Origin: Bacteroidales bacterium
GTDB taxonomy: Bacteria; Bacteroidota; Bacteroidia; Bacteroidales; F082
Length of the DNA: 64,000 nucleotides
Assembly (NCBI GenBank): GCA_028277395.1
Contig: JANQGJ010000096.1
Coordinates: forward strand, 25,725 to 89,724
Reading direction: 5' to 3'
Position 1 is the first letter of the stretch, and every line of letters begins with the position of its first letter. Under the pieces are notes generated by a model that was given only the letters and a program-made list of their open reading frames with translations, ran no database searches and was not told the DNA's origin. Both the position numbers and the translations under genes were made by a program. Shown piece by piece: positions 8,378 to 17,419 of the stretch.

Positions 8378-9799
8378 ATGTCAGAAATAACAATGGAAGA
8401 AATTCTACAATATAAAGTTGCGGATATTTCGTTAGCAGAGTGGGGAAGAAAAGAGATTGAAATTGCTGAGAAAGAAATGCCTGGGTTGATGTCGATAAGA
8501 AATAAATATGCTGCTGAAAAACCCCTTGACGGAGTTAGAATAATGGGATCATTACATATGACTATTCAAACTGCAGTACTTATTGAAACATTAGTAGCTT
8601 TAGGTGCAAGTGTTAGGTGGGCCAGTTGCAATATATTTTCTACACAGGATCATGCTGCTGCAGCAATTGCCGAAACCGGAACACCTGTATTCGCATGGAA
8701 AGGTGAAACTCTGGAAGAGTATTGGTGGTGTACCAAACAGGCCCTTTCATTTCCTGACGGCAAAGGTCCGCAACTGATTGTTGATGATGGTGGAGATGCT
8801 ACATTGTTGATCCACAAAGGATTTGCGGCAGAAAAAGATGCTTCGGTTCTTGATGTGGAACCAACAAGTGAAGAAGAAGGAGAAATACTAAAACTTCTCA
8901 AGTCCACTTTAAAAGATGATCCTCAGAAATGGCACAGAACTGTTGAAGAATGGAAAGGTGTTTCTGAAGAAACCACAACAGGAGTTCATCGTTTGTACCA
9001 GATGTTTGAAAACGGAGAATTACTGGTTCCGGCTATTAATGTGAATGACTCGGTTACAAAATCTAAATTTGATAATCTTTATGGATGTCGTGAGTCTCTT
9101 GCTGATGGAATAAAACGTGCAACAGATGTAATGATTGCAGGAAAGGTAGTTGTAGTTGCCGGTTATGGTGATGTTGGAAAAGGTTCTGCACATTCTATGA
9201 GAACCTATGGTGCCCGTGTTCTTGTTACCGAAATTGATCCGATTTGTGCTTTACAGGCAGCAATGGAAGGATTTGAAGTTACAACAATGGAAGAGGCTGT
9301 TAAGGAAGGTAACGTATTTGTTACGACTACAGGAAACAAAGATGTTATTACCGTTGATCATATGTCGAAAATGAAAGATCAGGCTATTGTTTGTAATATT
9401 GGCCATTTTGATAATGAGATCCAGGTTACACAAATGGAAGCAGTTACAGAAAAAACCAATATTAAACCACAGGTTGATAAATATACTTTTGCTGATGGAC
9501 ATTCAATATTCCTGTTGGCAGAAGGACGTTTGGTAAATCTTGGTTGTGCTACAGGGCATCCTTCATTTGTAATGAGTAACTCTTTTACAAATCAAACACT
9601 TGCTCAAATTGATCTTTGGAAGAAAAAAGATGAATATGAAACAGGAGTTTATCGTCTTCCCAAATATCTTGATGAAGAAGTTGCCCGTTTACATCTGGAA
9701 CAAATTGGTGTTAAATTAACCAAATTGTCACAGGAGCAGGCAGATTATATTGGGGTAAAGGTTGAGGGGCCTTATAAACCGGAACATTACAGGTATTAA
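8378..9799 (+). CDS. ahcY: Adenosylhomocysteinase (SAH hydrolase)
   Basis: 473 aa. NAD-dependent hydrolysis of S-adenosylhomocysteine to adenosine and homocysteine, removing the inhibitor of methyltransferases. Visible motifs: [39 protein letters not shown], the NAD-binding [51 protein letters not shown], and the canonical C-terminal Lys/Tyr tail PYKPEHYRY. Length is typical of the bacterial form with the extra 40-residue insert. It has its own promoter and is followed by a strong terminator. Confidence 0.97.
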   Translation: MSEITMEEILQYKVADISLAEWGRKEIEIAEKEMPGLMSIRNKYAAEKPLDGVRIMGSLHMTIQTAVLIETLVALGASVRWASCNIFSTQDHAAAAIAETGTPVFAWKGETLEEYWWCTKQALSFPDGKGPQLIVDDGGDATLLIHKGFAAEKDASVLDVEPTSEEEGEILKLLKSTLKDDPQKWHRTVEEWKGVSEETTTGVHRLYQMFENGELLVPAINVNDSVTKSKFDNLYGCRESLADGIKRATDVMIAGKVVVVAGYGDVGKGSAHSMRTYGARVLVTEIDPICALQAAMEGFEVTTMEEAVKEGNVFVTTTGNKDVITVDHMSKMKDQAIVCNIGHFDNEIQVTQMEAVTEKTNIKPQVDKYTFADGHSIFLLAEGRLVNLGCATGHPSFVMSNSFTNQTLAQIDLWKKKDEYETGVYRLPKYLDEEVARLHLEQIGVKLTKLSQEQADYIGVKVEGPYKPEHYRY

Positions 9800-9815
9800 A
9801 AATAAATCTATCTAT

Positions 9816-9859
9816 AAAAAAAGGTGCTTTCCAAAACAGTTTTGGAAAGCACCTTTTTT
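9816..9859. terminator. Bidirectional Rho-independent terminator
   Basis: Arms GGTGCTTTCCAAAAC (9823-9837) and its perfect complement (9839-9853) form a 15-bp stem around one unpaired base, realistically a 13-bp stem with a 5-base loop. It is flanked by seven A residues on the left (9816-9822) and six T on the right (9854-9859). It can therefore stop both ahcY (plus) and the convergent barrel gene at 9877 (minus). Confidence 0.92.
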
Positions 9860-9876
9860 CTTAAAGCTTAATTTCC

Positions 9877-10548
9877 TTAATATGGTGTTAATGTAATACC
9901 AACAGAGATAGGATACATCTCAGGGCCTTTACCTTTCTGAAAAATATCAGATATTTGATAATAACCAAACAGATTAAACGATTTATAACCTAATCTGAGT
10001 GTAAAACCATATGTCCAGTCTTCCATATTTGATATTTGTTTTCTTTTAACATTTGTTCTGCCAGGATCTTCACCCGGAACATCACCAATATATTTATCCT
10101 TGCTGCTCATCATATATCTTAACTTAAAACCAGCACCAAACTTGAATCCGCTTTTTAGTCTTACTTTGAATTCCATTGGGATTGCAAAATACGTCAGGTT
10201 TATTTTACTACGCTGATAAACTTCCTCTATGGGAACAAAAGTAATTGTATCAGCTCTGACATTGTCAATACGGGTATTGCTATACATGTTATGATTATCA
10301 ATTCCCAGGCCTATGGCAAATGATGAATTGCTTTCTGCGAGTTGAAAATTATACATTCCAAAAATGTTAAACCCCTGGTTTATTGTCCTCAAGTCCATAT
10401 CAGAGGGTGTGTCCTGCCATATATCAGTGAAAAAGTCAGCACCAATTGTTATTTTTCGTTTAGCACTTTCACTAATTACCTGTGAATACGTATCACCAAT
10501 AAAAAGAAATACTAAAAGGATCGGAAATATAATTTTAAGTTTTTTCAT
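9877..10548 (-). CDS. Outer-membrane beta-barrel protein
   Basis: 223 aa. Signal peptide (MKKLKIIFPILLVFLFIGDTYSQ), then alternating amphipathic strands with aromatic ends (TLRLGYKSFNLFGYYQIS, FAIPMEFKVRLKSGFKFGAGF). It has the FKLRYMMSS and final VGITLTPY of Bacteroidota outer-membrane beta-barrel (PorT-like/OMP_b-brl) proteins. It inserts in the outer membrane; its cargo is unknown. It is a monocistronic gene with its own -7 box, convergent with ahcY across the shared terminator. Confidence 0.75.
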   Translation of the reverse strand: MKKLKIIFPILLVFLFIGDTYSQVISESAKRKITIGADFFTDIWQDTPSDMDLRTINQGFNIFGMYNFQLAESNSSFAIGLGIDNHNMYSNTRIDNVRADTITFVPIEEVYQRSKINLTYFAIPMEFKVRLKSGFKFGAGFKLRYMMSSKDKYIGDVPGEDPGRTNVKRKQISNMEDWTYGFTLRLGYKSFNLFGYYQISDIFQKGKGPEMYPISVGITLTPY

Positions 10549-10562
10549 TACTTGATTTTTTA

Positions 10563-10570
10563 CAAATATA
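10563..10570 (-). promoter_or_regulatory. Predicted -7 box TATATTTG for the barrel gene
   Basis: TATATTTG on the minus strand, 14 bp from the ATG at 10548. A TTTG on the same strand lies at 10597-10594, 23 bases further upstream. Confidence 0.5.
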
Positions 10571-10642
10571 CTAATTCAAAGTTTTTATTTATTCAAAGTT
10601 ATTTCGCTAACCATTATGTTGTGAGGCCGGTAAAATTATTAT

Positions 10643-11263
10643 TCATTTTTTTATCAGACCGTCCAAAACATTCTTAATCTTGCCTGAGTTCCATTTTGCA
10701 ACACCTTCCTCACTTACGACAACAACACCTTCCTTATCAATTATAAAAGTTGTTGGAATACTGTTGCTGGCAAAATCATTTGGAACATAACTGTTTTGAT
10801 AAAAAGGCAGCTGATTATAATTATGTTTTTTAGCAAATGCTCTAACCTTGGATCGGCTTTCTTCACTCACCAGAACAAAATTTACTTTATCACCATACTC
10901 TTCATAAAGTTCAGCAATTCCAGGTAATTCTGCGATACAGGGAGGACACCAAGTAGCCCAGAAATTCAGAAAAACAGGTTTACTATTCAGGTATTCAAAT
11001 GATACCGGATCTCCATTTTCATTTTTAATTTGCCAGACTTTTGATTGGTCAGATATTGTAAACTGTTCATTTGATTCAAGTGTTGCCGGTGGCATTGAAG
11101 TTACCCGGATAAAAAAAGAAGCGACTTCTTTTCTTGTGCCTGGAATTAACAAAAGTATAACCAGTACAATGAAAACGATATCAGAAAGAATACTATACCA
11201 TTTCTTTTTGGATATATAATTTCCTATGATTTTCTTTAGATTGATGGAGCCCAATTTCAACAA
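10643..11263 (-). CDS. Membrane-anchored TlpA/ResA-like thioredoxin-fold protein
   Basis: 206 aa. One N-terminal membrane segment (about 27-43) is followed by a periplasmic thioredoxin domain with FLNFWATWCPPCIAELP (CxxC at about 108-111) and a cis-Pro loop NSIPTTFIIDKEG. This is the TlpA/ResA-type reductase layout, used to reduce periplasmic disulfides or apocytochromes. The gene lies 8 bp after a small conserved gene (11272-11673) and is probably co-transcribed with it. The partner is unknown. Confidence 0.85.
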   Translation of the reverse strand: MLKLGSINLKKIIGNYISKKKWYSILSDIVFIVLVILLLIPGTRKEVASFFIRVTSMPPATLESNEQFTISDQSKVWQIKNENGDPVSFEYLNSKPVFLNFWATWCPPCIAELPGIAELYEEYGDKVNFVLVSEESRSKVRAFAKKHNYNQLPFYQNSYVPNDFASNSIPTTFIIDKEGVVVVSEEGVAKWNSGKIKNVLDGLIKK

Positions 11264-11271
11264 GTTTCAGG

Positions 11272-11673
11272 TTATAATAGCTCAGCTCTTCTGTCAAGCA
11301 ATTCGTTTATCTGATCTTCTGTAAGATCTGGGTTTGAAAGCATCCTGTCAATATCCTGGATAGTATAATCTTCACTTTTAACTTCAATAACAGGTTTGGA
11401 ATCTTCAATAACTGTATATTCATCCTCCCCTAATTGTTCACGCAGTTGCTTAACCAGATCACTAACCATTTGTTTTACCGGCTCTCCAAATTGACCTTGA
11501 AGTTGCTGACCAATTTGATCTTTCATATTCTCATAATTACTGAAAAAGAAATGAAATTGCTTAAGCATCATCCCATCAACTCCCGGCACATCGTCAAGCG
11601 ATTGTGTTTCTACAAGTTTTTTAAACAATCTGAAAAGTTCGTCCAGATCTCTGTTGAATTTCTCATCTTCCAT
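11272..11673 (-). CDS. Conserved hypothetical helical protein
   Basis: 133 aa, no signal peptide, strongly charged and helical (DELFRLFKKLVETQ, LVKQLREQLGEDEYTVIE), ending in a run that reads like a short helical hairpin (DIDRMLSNPDLTEDQINELLDRRAELL). I recall similar proteins in Bacteroidales but no assigned function. It is cytoplasmic, co-transcribed with the TlpA-like gene, and has a TAATTTTG box at 11682-11689 only 8 bp from its ATG, which suggests a very short leader. Confidence 0.55.
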   Translation of the reverse strand: MEDEKFNRDLDELFRLFKKLVETQSLDDVPGVDGMMLKQFHFFFSNYENMKDQIGQQLQGQFGEPVKQMVSDLVKQLREQLGEDEYTVIEDSKPVIEVKSEDYTIQDIDRMLSNPDLTEDQINELLDRRAELL

Positions 11674-11681
11674 AGTACGTG

Positions 11682-11689
11682 CAAAATTA
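11682..11689 (-). promoter_or_regulatory. Possible -7 box TAATTTTG, near-leaderless
   Basis: TAATTTTG on the minus strand fits TAnnTTTG and is 8 bp from the ATG at 11673. If used, transcription would start within a base or two of the start codon. Confidence 0.35.
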
Positions 11690-11730
11690 GTAATAATTGG
11701 TTTTTGCTTTAATATGAGAGTGTTAAATAA

Positions 11731-12741
11731 TTACAAATTTCTAAATTTCACAGAATAAATAATTGCTTCAAGTTGTCGCAACAGATTTCTTTTCTTTTTA
11801 TTAGGGTGATATACATAACCCATCATTGTTATGATCTGGTTATTTTCCGGATCAACAAATGTGTAACTCACGAAAGGGCCTCCCATAAAATCATGCTCAA
11901 CATTCCATACACCTCTCATTTCTATTGTATATTCTGATGCAAAATTATCTATCTGTTTTACCTGCGGAGCAATAAACTCTCCTGTAATTGCCATGTATGT
12001 ACCCTCAGATTCTCCCGGGATATATTGTTTCAGGTCACGATTGGTTCTCGCAACAATACTTTGTTCTGAGAATTGCTCCTGGCTTTCGTAAGGCTCTGAA
12101 ATTATAATTAAGCCCTGGCTGTAATCTGGCACTTCTTTTCTGATCCACATAAAACCCGGTTCTGTTTTGGCAACATAAAAACCCTTGGGTACAGTTATAT
12201 CAAGATTAAAAGACTTTCTTACTTCCTGCAACACTTTGTTTTTAGAACCCGGTCTGAACACGGAAAGAATTCTTTGTCGTTCAGCATTACTGTACTTGGA
12301 AATTATCTCATCAACATACTCCGGAAATTTGGTCACAAACTCTGAAACAGAAGGTGAAGTAATTCGAAATATTTGCTGAGGACTTGACCATCTGTCAGTA
12401 AAAGATTCAACTTTTGTTGATAAAGCTTTTTTGTCAAATGTTACAATAAGGATATTTCTGTGTTTTTGAAACATTTCAGAAAAATTATTTACAGTAATAA
12501 ATGCAAGGTCAAATAACGGTTCAGGCTGGGATAAACCATATTGTTCGATTCCAAGATAATTTCTGAGCTCGTCACCTACAACACCATCTTTAAGGTCTTC
12601 GTTTTGCAGTACAACCAACACCTCTGAGGTATTTCCTATTGAACGAACCTTGGTAGGTTTTTTGTTGGTATTATCACATGATGTAATAAACATCCACATG
12701 AATGTTATTGAAACAATGCCAATTAATTTTACAGCTTTCAT
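11731..12741 (-). CDS. DUF4837 family lipoprotein
   Basis: 336 aa. The lipobox ITSC at about 19-22 is followed by the family opening KPTKVRSIGNTSEVLVVL and FDLAFITVNNFSEMFQKHRNILIV. The middle carries a KGFYVAKTEPGFMWIRKE segment and the end has YHPNKKKRNLLRQLEAIIYSVKF. DUF4837 is a Bacteroidota-restricted family of envelope lipoproteins with no established function. It is located downstream of the MltD-like gene on the same strand, but a 100-bp gap separates them. Confidence 0.85.
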   Translation of the reverse strand: MKAVKLIGIVSITFMWMFITSCDNTNKKPTKVRSIGNTSEVLVVLQNEDLKDGVVGDELRNYLGIEQYGLSQPEPLFDLAFITVNNFSEMFQKHRNILIVTFDKKALSTKVESFTDRWSSPQQIFRITSPSVSEFVTKFPEYVDEIISKYSNAERQRILSVFRPGSKNKVLQEVRKSFNLDITVPKGFYVAKTEPGFMWIRKEVPDYSQGLIIISEPYESQEQFSEQSIVARTNRDLKQYIPGESEGTYMAITGEFIAPQVKQIDNFASEYTIEMRGVWNVEHDFMGGPFVSYTFVDPENNQIITMMGYVYHPNKKKRNLLRQLEAIIYSVKFRNL

Positions 12742-12842
12742 AAATTGATAGTTTATAATGTACGTGCTTATACCACAAATGTTGTTCCGAAAGCAGTCAA
12801 TTACAATAATAAAATAACTAATTATCGAATAAAATATTACTA

Positions 12843-14627
12843 TCAGCCAACAACTGCAATTCTGATTTTCTGACCTGGCTTAAGTCTGCGTGAGTTTTTT
12901 ATGTTATTCAGGGATTTGATCTTATCTACGGTAACACCATCATATTCTTTTGCAATATCCCAAAGCGTATCACCTTTTCTGACAATATGGTATAAATACT
13001 TTCCTTCTTTAACAGAACTTTTCGATTTTTCTGCAGGTTTGTAAACAATAAGTTTCTGCTTTGGATAAATTTTTGAATTTTTAAGGTTGTTCCATTCCTT
13101 CAGGTCAGTTACTGTGCACTTATATTTTTTTGCAATTAGACCAAGATTTTCACCATTTTTAACAATATGTTGTGATTTCTCGGATGATCTTAATACAGGT
13201 GAGGAAGTTTTCTGATAATATTTACTACTTCCGGCGCCATATAACACTAACTTCTGTCCCGGGTAAATCGTGTTGCTTTTAAGATTGTTCCATCTTTTAA
13301 TCTGGTTAACATATACCCGGTTACGTTTGGCTATTAATCCAAGGTTTTCACCGCTTTTTACTATATGAATATTTCTGTCTTTTACTTTTTTAACCTCTGC
13401 AAGAAGTTTCTCCCTTTCAATACCTTTTATCGTTTTATAAGCGTAAAGCTGTTCTTCGTTATTGAGGAAATTTGCTGTATATTGACGTGGGATACGAATA
13501 ACATATTTTTTGTCAGCACCGGCCGGTATGATCTTTCTTTTGAATTGGGGGTTAAGAAATTTAAGGTCATCCATAGGAATACCAAGCATTTCATTTAGCT
13601 GATCGAATGCCAGAACATCAGAAACTGTAACTGTATCAATATCATAATAGAACATTCCGGGACGCATGGTATAGATATTATGCTCCGGAGCATAATTCAT
13701 CACATAGTTAACTGCAATAAATGCCGGAACATAACCACGTGTTTCACGTGGAAGAAATGGCCATACAGCCCAGTAATTTTTAGTTCCTCCTGCTCTTCTT
13801 ATTGCCCTGTTTACATTACCTGCTCCGGAATTATATGCTGCAAGCGCCAGCGACCAGTCGTTATAAATATCATATAAATCGGTTAGATGTTCACAGGCAG
13901 CAATTGTTGATTTATAAGGATCGTATCTGTCGTCAACAAGTGAAGTTACCTTTAACCCGTAAACCTTACCGGTTCCATACATGAACTGCCATAATCCTTT
14001 AGCTCCTTTGTGCGATCCGGCAGATGGATTCAGGGCAGACTCAACTATTGCAAGGTACTTGATTTCCAAAGGCATTTCATATTTATCGAGTGCTTCTTCA
14101 AACATTGGAAAGTAAATCTCTGCAAGTCCAAGCATTTTTGCTGTCAGATTTCTTTTTTTAACAGCATACAGGTTTATATAACTTTTCACTTCCCTGTTAT
14201 AAGTCAGTTCAATGGGAGTTTCTCTGTTTAACAATTCAATGCGTTGCTCATAAATGGAATCAGGATAAGCTGGTATTTCATCAGGTCCAAATCCCAAATC
14301 TGCAATTGAAGTTGTATCAAGTACGAAAAAAGTTTTCCTGTAATATTTATGATATAATAAACTGTCAAGAGTTCTTACAACTTGTGAGTCAGTAATCAGC
14401 AGGTCAAAATTGCTGTTGATTTTCTGATTTGCCGATGTTATCTCTGCAGCTGATGTGTCAATTACATTTACTGTCATTTCAACAGATCTATCAGTACTTG
14501 CTTCATCAATCACAATGTTGGTGTCGGCTTTAATAACAGCAATCGTATCAGTGGAGTACGATGCAAATATATTTGTGGTTATCAGAATAATCAGGGCAAT
14601 TATAGTTGTGAATTTGAATATATTCAT
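12843..14627 (-). CDS. mltD: MltD-like membrane-bound lytic transglycosylase with three LysM domains
   Basis: 594 aa. Signal peptide (about 1-22), a 120-residue low-complexity acidic linker, a lytic transglycosylase domain with catalytic Glu196 in [12 protein letters not shown] followed by GAKGLWQFM and [14 protein letters not shown], then three LysM repeats ([45 protein letters not shown]). It cleaves peptidoglycan glycan strands with 1,6-anhydro formation in the periplasm; LysM anchors it to the wall. The ATG at 14627 is used because the longer frame (to 14675) runs into the -7 box at 14673-14680. Confidence 0.92.
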   Translation of the reverse strand: MNIFKFTTIIALIILITTNIFASYSTDTIAVIKADTNIVIDEASTDRSVEMTVNVIDTSAAEITSANQKINSNFDLLITDSQVVRTLDSLLYHKYYRKTFFVLDTTSIADLGFGPDEIPAYPDSIYEQRIELLNRETPIELTYNREVKSYINLYAVKKRNLTAKMLGLAEIYFPMFEEALDKYEMPLEIKYLAIVESALNPSAGSHKGAKGLWQFMYGTGKVYGLKVTSLVDDRYDPYKSTIAACEHLTDLYDIYNDWSLALAAYNSGAGNVNRAIRRAGGTKNYWAVWPFLPRETRGYVPAFIAVNYVMNYAPEHNIYTMRPGMFYYDIDTVTVSDVLAFDQLNEMLGIPMDDLKFLNPQFKRKIIPAGADKKYVIRIPRQYTANFLNNEEQLYAYKTIKGIEREKLLAEVKKVKDRNIHIVKSGENLGLIAKRNRVYVNQIKRWNNLKSNTIYPGQKLVLYGAGSSKYYQKTSSPVLRSSEKSQHIVKNGENLGLIAKKYKCTVTDLKEWNNLKNSKIYPKQKLIVYKPAEKSKSSVKEGKYLYHIVRKGDTLWDIAKEYDGVTVDKIKSLNNIKNSRRLKPGQKIRIAVVG

Positions 14628-14672
14628 ATTAATAAATAACAAGTTATATACTATATTAAACGCAATAATGTG

Positions 14673-14680
14673 CAAATATA
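14673..14680 (-). promoter_or_regulatory. Predicted -7 box TATATTTG for the mltD-like gene
   Basis: TATATTTG followed by CAC on the minus strand, 45 bp upstream of the ATG at 14627. It overlaps the upstream in-frame ATG, so it decides the start. Confidence 0.5.
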
Positions 14681-14765
14681 TATGTTAGAAACAAGTTTTA
14701 GTGTCGCAAACATATAATTAATGAACAATAGCAGGTTAGTTTAATTGATCCTATAACACCAACAT

Positions 14766-14797
14766 AAAAAAACCCGTTCTGAAATTGACAAAACGGG
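14766..14797 (-). terminator. Rho-independent terminator of the flavodoxin gene
   Basis: On the minus strand CCCGTTTTG pairs with CAGAACGGG (one T-G wobble) around a 7-base loop (14773-14797), followed by seven T (14772-14766). It lies 25 bp after the flavodoxin stop. Confidence 0.85.
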
Positions 14798-14821
14798 CTA
14801 AGGGTAAAGTTTTATCTTTTT

Positions 14822-15346
14822 CTAAATACCGAATTCATTTTTAATCTGGTCAGTCCATTGTCTGATACGGGTTACAGTAAGATCGGGTTCATTGTCAACA
14901 TCAAGTGCCAGACCAAAGAACATACCATCTTCCTCTCCATCGGAGTCAGTATACTTATATCCTTCTGTTGGCCACTGACCGATGGTTTCAATCTCCATCT
15001 TTTCCATTTCGTTTTTATAAATTTCCAGACTGTCAACAAAATGATCAGGATATAATATCTGATCGCCCAGGCAAAATGAAGCAGCATTAATATTATTTGT
15101 TCCGTGATTTTCAAGTCTTCTGAAGAATGCATTCCATTCATTATCGGCCTTAGCTTCCTGCCAGTCTTCAGCACCAATGGTTGAATGACCCAATATCATT
15201 AACTCATAATCATCCAGTTTGTTGATGTCGAAACTAACCACATCAAATATGTCAATAATTTCGGGATCAAACATGCTGTAAACCTTATGTGATGTTCGTT
15301 CAACATTTCCACCTTTGCCCCAGTATAACAGAACTATTTTCTTCAT
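14822..15346 (-). CDS. fldA: Flavodoxin
   Basis: 174 aa with the flavodoxin-like Rossmann layout: MKKIVLLYWGKGGNVERTSHKVYS replaces the usual (T/S)xTGxT phosphate loop, LMILGHSTIGAEDW is the 60s FMN loop, and ASFCLGDQILYPDHFVDSLEIYKNEM the 90s loop. It also has WPTEGYKYTDSDG and FFGLALDVDNEPDLT, typical of long-chain FldA. It carries electrons in the cytoplasm with bound FMN. The unusual first loop (GKGGN) suggests a divergent FMN phosphate site, as in some Bacteroidota paralogues. The start at 15346 is chosen over 15379, which adds a poorly conserved extension. Confidence 0.85.
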   Translation of the reverse strand: MKKIVLLYWGKGGNVERTSHKVYSMFDPEIIDIFDVVSFDINKLDDYELMILGHSTIGAEDWQEAKADNEWNAFFRRLENHGTNNINAASFCLGDQILYPDHFVDSLEIYKNEMEKMEIETIGQWPTEGYKYTDSDGEEDGMFFGLALDVDNEPDLTVTRIRQWTDQIKNEFGI

Positions 15347-15548
15347 TTGTTTTGTATTTTTGATTTTGTAAAAGTACAAATAATTAAAAGATATTTTCTG
15401 TCATTTTTAAAAACCTGTGTTAACAAATTATGCTGTTGATGATAATAATTGTTTTGTGTTCAATACTTATATCAGGTAAATGATCGTTAACCTGGAACGT
15501 ATTTCAATGTACATATAATTATTATATTAGTTGTTGTATCATACTATG

Positions 15549-15556
15549 TATATTTG
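15549..15556 (+). promoter_or_regulatory. Predicted -7 box TATATTTG for the ABC exporter/histidine kinase operon
   Basis: TATATTTG followed by CAG, 26 bp before the ATG at 15583, fits the Bacteroidota -7 box. Confidence 0.5.
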
Positions 15557-15582
15557 CAGTTAATAAATATCTCAAACAGAAA

Positions 15583-17403
15583 ATGAAGAAATTCTACAGA
15601 GTATTAGCATATATAAAGCCATATTACGGATATGCAGGATTGAATGTTCTTTTCAATATCCTGACCATAGTATTTTCATTATTTTCGTTTGCATTATTAA
15701 TTCCGTTTCTAAATCTGCTTTTTGGGATAAATGACCTTGTAACAGAAAAACCGGTATTTGAATATACAACACAGTCATTTTTGGATTATCTGAATTATCA
15801 GATAAGTTCGATCATTATTTCTGATGGAAAAATTCAGGCTCTTGTATACATATGTCTTATTTTGATCATTGCTTTTTTTCTACGGAATTTATCCAGATTC
15901 TTTGCCATGTATTTTATGGCCAATGTCAGAATAGGATCAATTAAAGGTATTAGAAATGATATTTACACCAAGATCCTTACTCTTCCGTTATCATTTTTTA
16001 CAAAGCATAAGAAAGGTGACATTATAGCAAGGGTAACAACAGATGTTCAGGAGGTTGAGTTTTCCATTATGAATTATCTGGAGATGATTGTAAGGGATCC
16101 CGTAACCATTATTGCATACATAGCTTTTATGGTTAGTATGAGTCCTCAGCTAACATTGTTTGTGTTGATTATTCTGCCGTTAACAGGATTTTTAATAGGA
16201 AGGATTGGTAAAAGCCTGCGTAAGCAATCTAAAATAGGGATGACAAAATTTGCAGGATTATTGTCAACAATTGAAGAATCCATATCAGGTTTAAGGATAA
16301 TTAAAGCATTTAATGCAATAGATTATTCTAATGATAAATTTAAGTACAATAATAATGACTATTCCAGATTACTTATCTGGATATACCGAAAACGAGATTT
16401 GTCATCACCTTTAAGTGAATTCCTTTCTTCAGTTGTAATTATTGTTGTTCTATGGTTTGGAGGAAGAATGGTGCTTTCTGATAATCCAACCATTCAGGCA
16501 GCTGATTTTATAACCTACATAGTGGTATTTTCACAGATAATTCCTCCGGCAAAAACCTTTGCTCAGGGTTTTTACAGTATTCAGAAAGGAATAGCATCAG
16601 CTGATCGTATTTTTGAGGTTCTTGATGCAGAAGAAGTAATAGAAGAAAAACCGGATGCCATACCGGTTAAATCTTTTAATAAGAGTATTGAGTACAGGGA
16701 TGTAAGTTTTAAGTATGAAAATGAATATGTACTTAAAAACATTAACCTGAAGATTGAAAAGGGAAAAGTAATTGCATTAGTTGGTGAATCAGGAGGAGGA
16801 AAATCAACTATGGCTGACCTGCTGCCGAGATTTTACGATGTTGTTGACGGTGAATTGTTAATTGACGGTAAGAATATCAAAGATTTAAAAATTGATGATA
16901 CAAGGGCTTTGATGGGTATTGTGTCGCAGGAAAGCATACTGTTTAATGATAATATATTCAATAATATTGCTTTTGGAATGAGTGATGTTCGCAGGGAACA
17001 TGTAATTGAGGCAGCTAAAGTTGCAAACGCTCATGAGTTTATCCTCGAAACAGAAAACGGGTATGAAACCAACATTGGTGACAGGGGTATGAAGTTATCA
17101 GGAGGACAGCGGCAGAGACTTAGCATTGCAAGGGCAGTACTGGCCAATCCGCCAATACTAATTCTTGATGAAGCTACTTCATCACTTGATACTGAGTCTG
17201 AGAAGCTTGTGCAAAAAGCTTTGTTCAATGTAATGAAGGACAGAACAACAGTTGTTATTGCACACAGATTGTCGACAATCCAGCATGCAGATGAGATCAT
17301 TGTTTTAAAAAATGGCGAGATCGTAGAAAGAGGAACTCATACGAAACTAATTTCTATGAACGGCGTATATACTAGATTACAACAATTACAAGCATTTGAT
17401 TGA
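15583..17403 (+). CDS. ABC exporter, fused permease-ATPase (MsbA-like)
   Basis: 606 aa. Six membrane helices in the first about 330 residues, then an ATPase domain: Walker [10 protein letters not shown] (about 401-409), Q-loop IVSQES, signature LSGGQRQR (about 505), Walker [12 protein letters not shown] (about 524-534), and the switch His in IAHRLSTI. This is a homodimeric exporter of the MsbA/lipid or multidrug group. The organism and length fit MsbA, which flips lipid A precursors, but paralogues of the group are hard to separate by eye. A sensor kinase follows immediately, with no terminator between. Confidence 0.88.
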   Translation: MKKFYRVLAYIKPYYGYAGLNVLFNILTIVFSLFSFALLIPFLNLLFGINDLVTEKPVFEYTTQSFLDYLNYQISSIIISDGKIQALVYICLILIIAFFLRNLSRFFAMYFMANVRIGSIKGIRNDIYTKILTLPLSFFTKHKKGDIIARVTTDVQEVEFSIMNYLEMIVRDPVTIIAYIAFMVSMSPQLTLFVLIILPLTGFLIGRIGKSLRKQSKIGMTKFAGLLSTIEESISGLRIIKAFNAIDYSNDKFKYNNNDYSRLLIWIYRKRDLSSPLSEFLSSVVIIVVLWFGGRMVLSDNPTIQAADFITYIVVFSQIIPPAKTFAQGFYSIQKGIASADRIFEVLDAEEVIEEKPDAIPVKSFNKSIEYRDVSFKYENEYVLKNINLKIEKGKVIALVGESGGGKSTMADLLPRFYDVVDGELLIDGKNIKDLKIDDTRALMGIVSQESILFNDNIFNNIAFGMSDVRREHVIEAAKVANAHEFILETENGYETNIGDRGMKLSGGQRQRLSIARAVLANPPILILDEATSSLDTESEKLVQKALFNVMKDRTTVVIAHRLSTIQHADEIIVLKNGEIVERGTHTKLISMNGVYTRLQQLQAFD

Positions 17404-17419
17404 GAACCTAAGATATTTA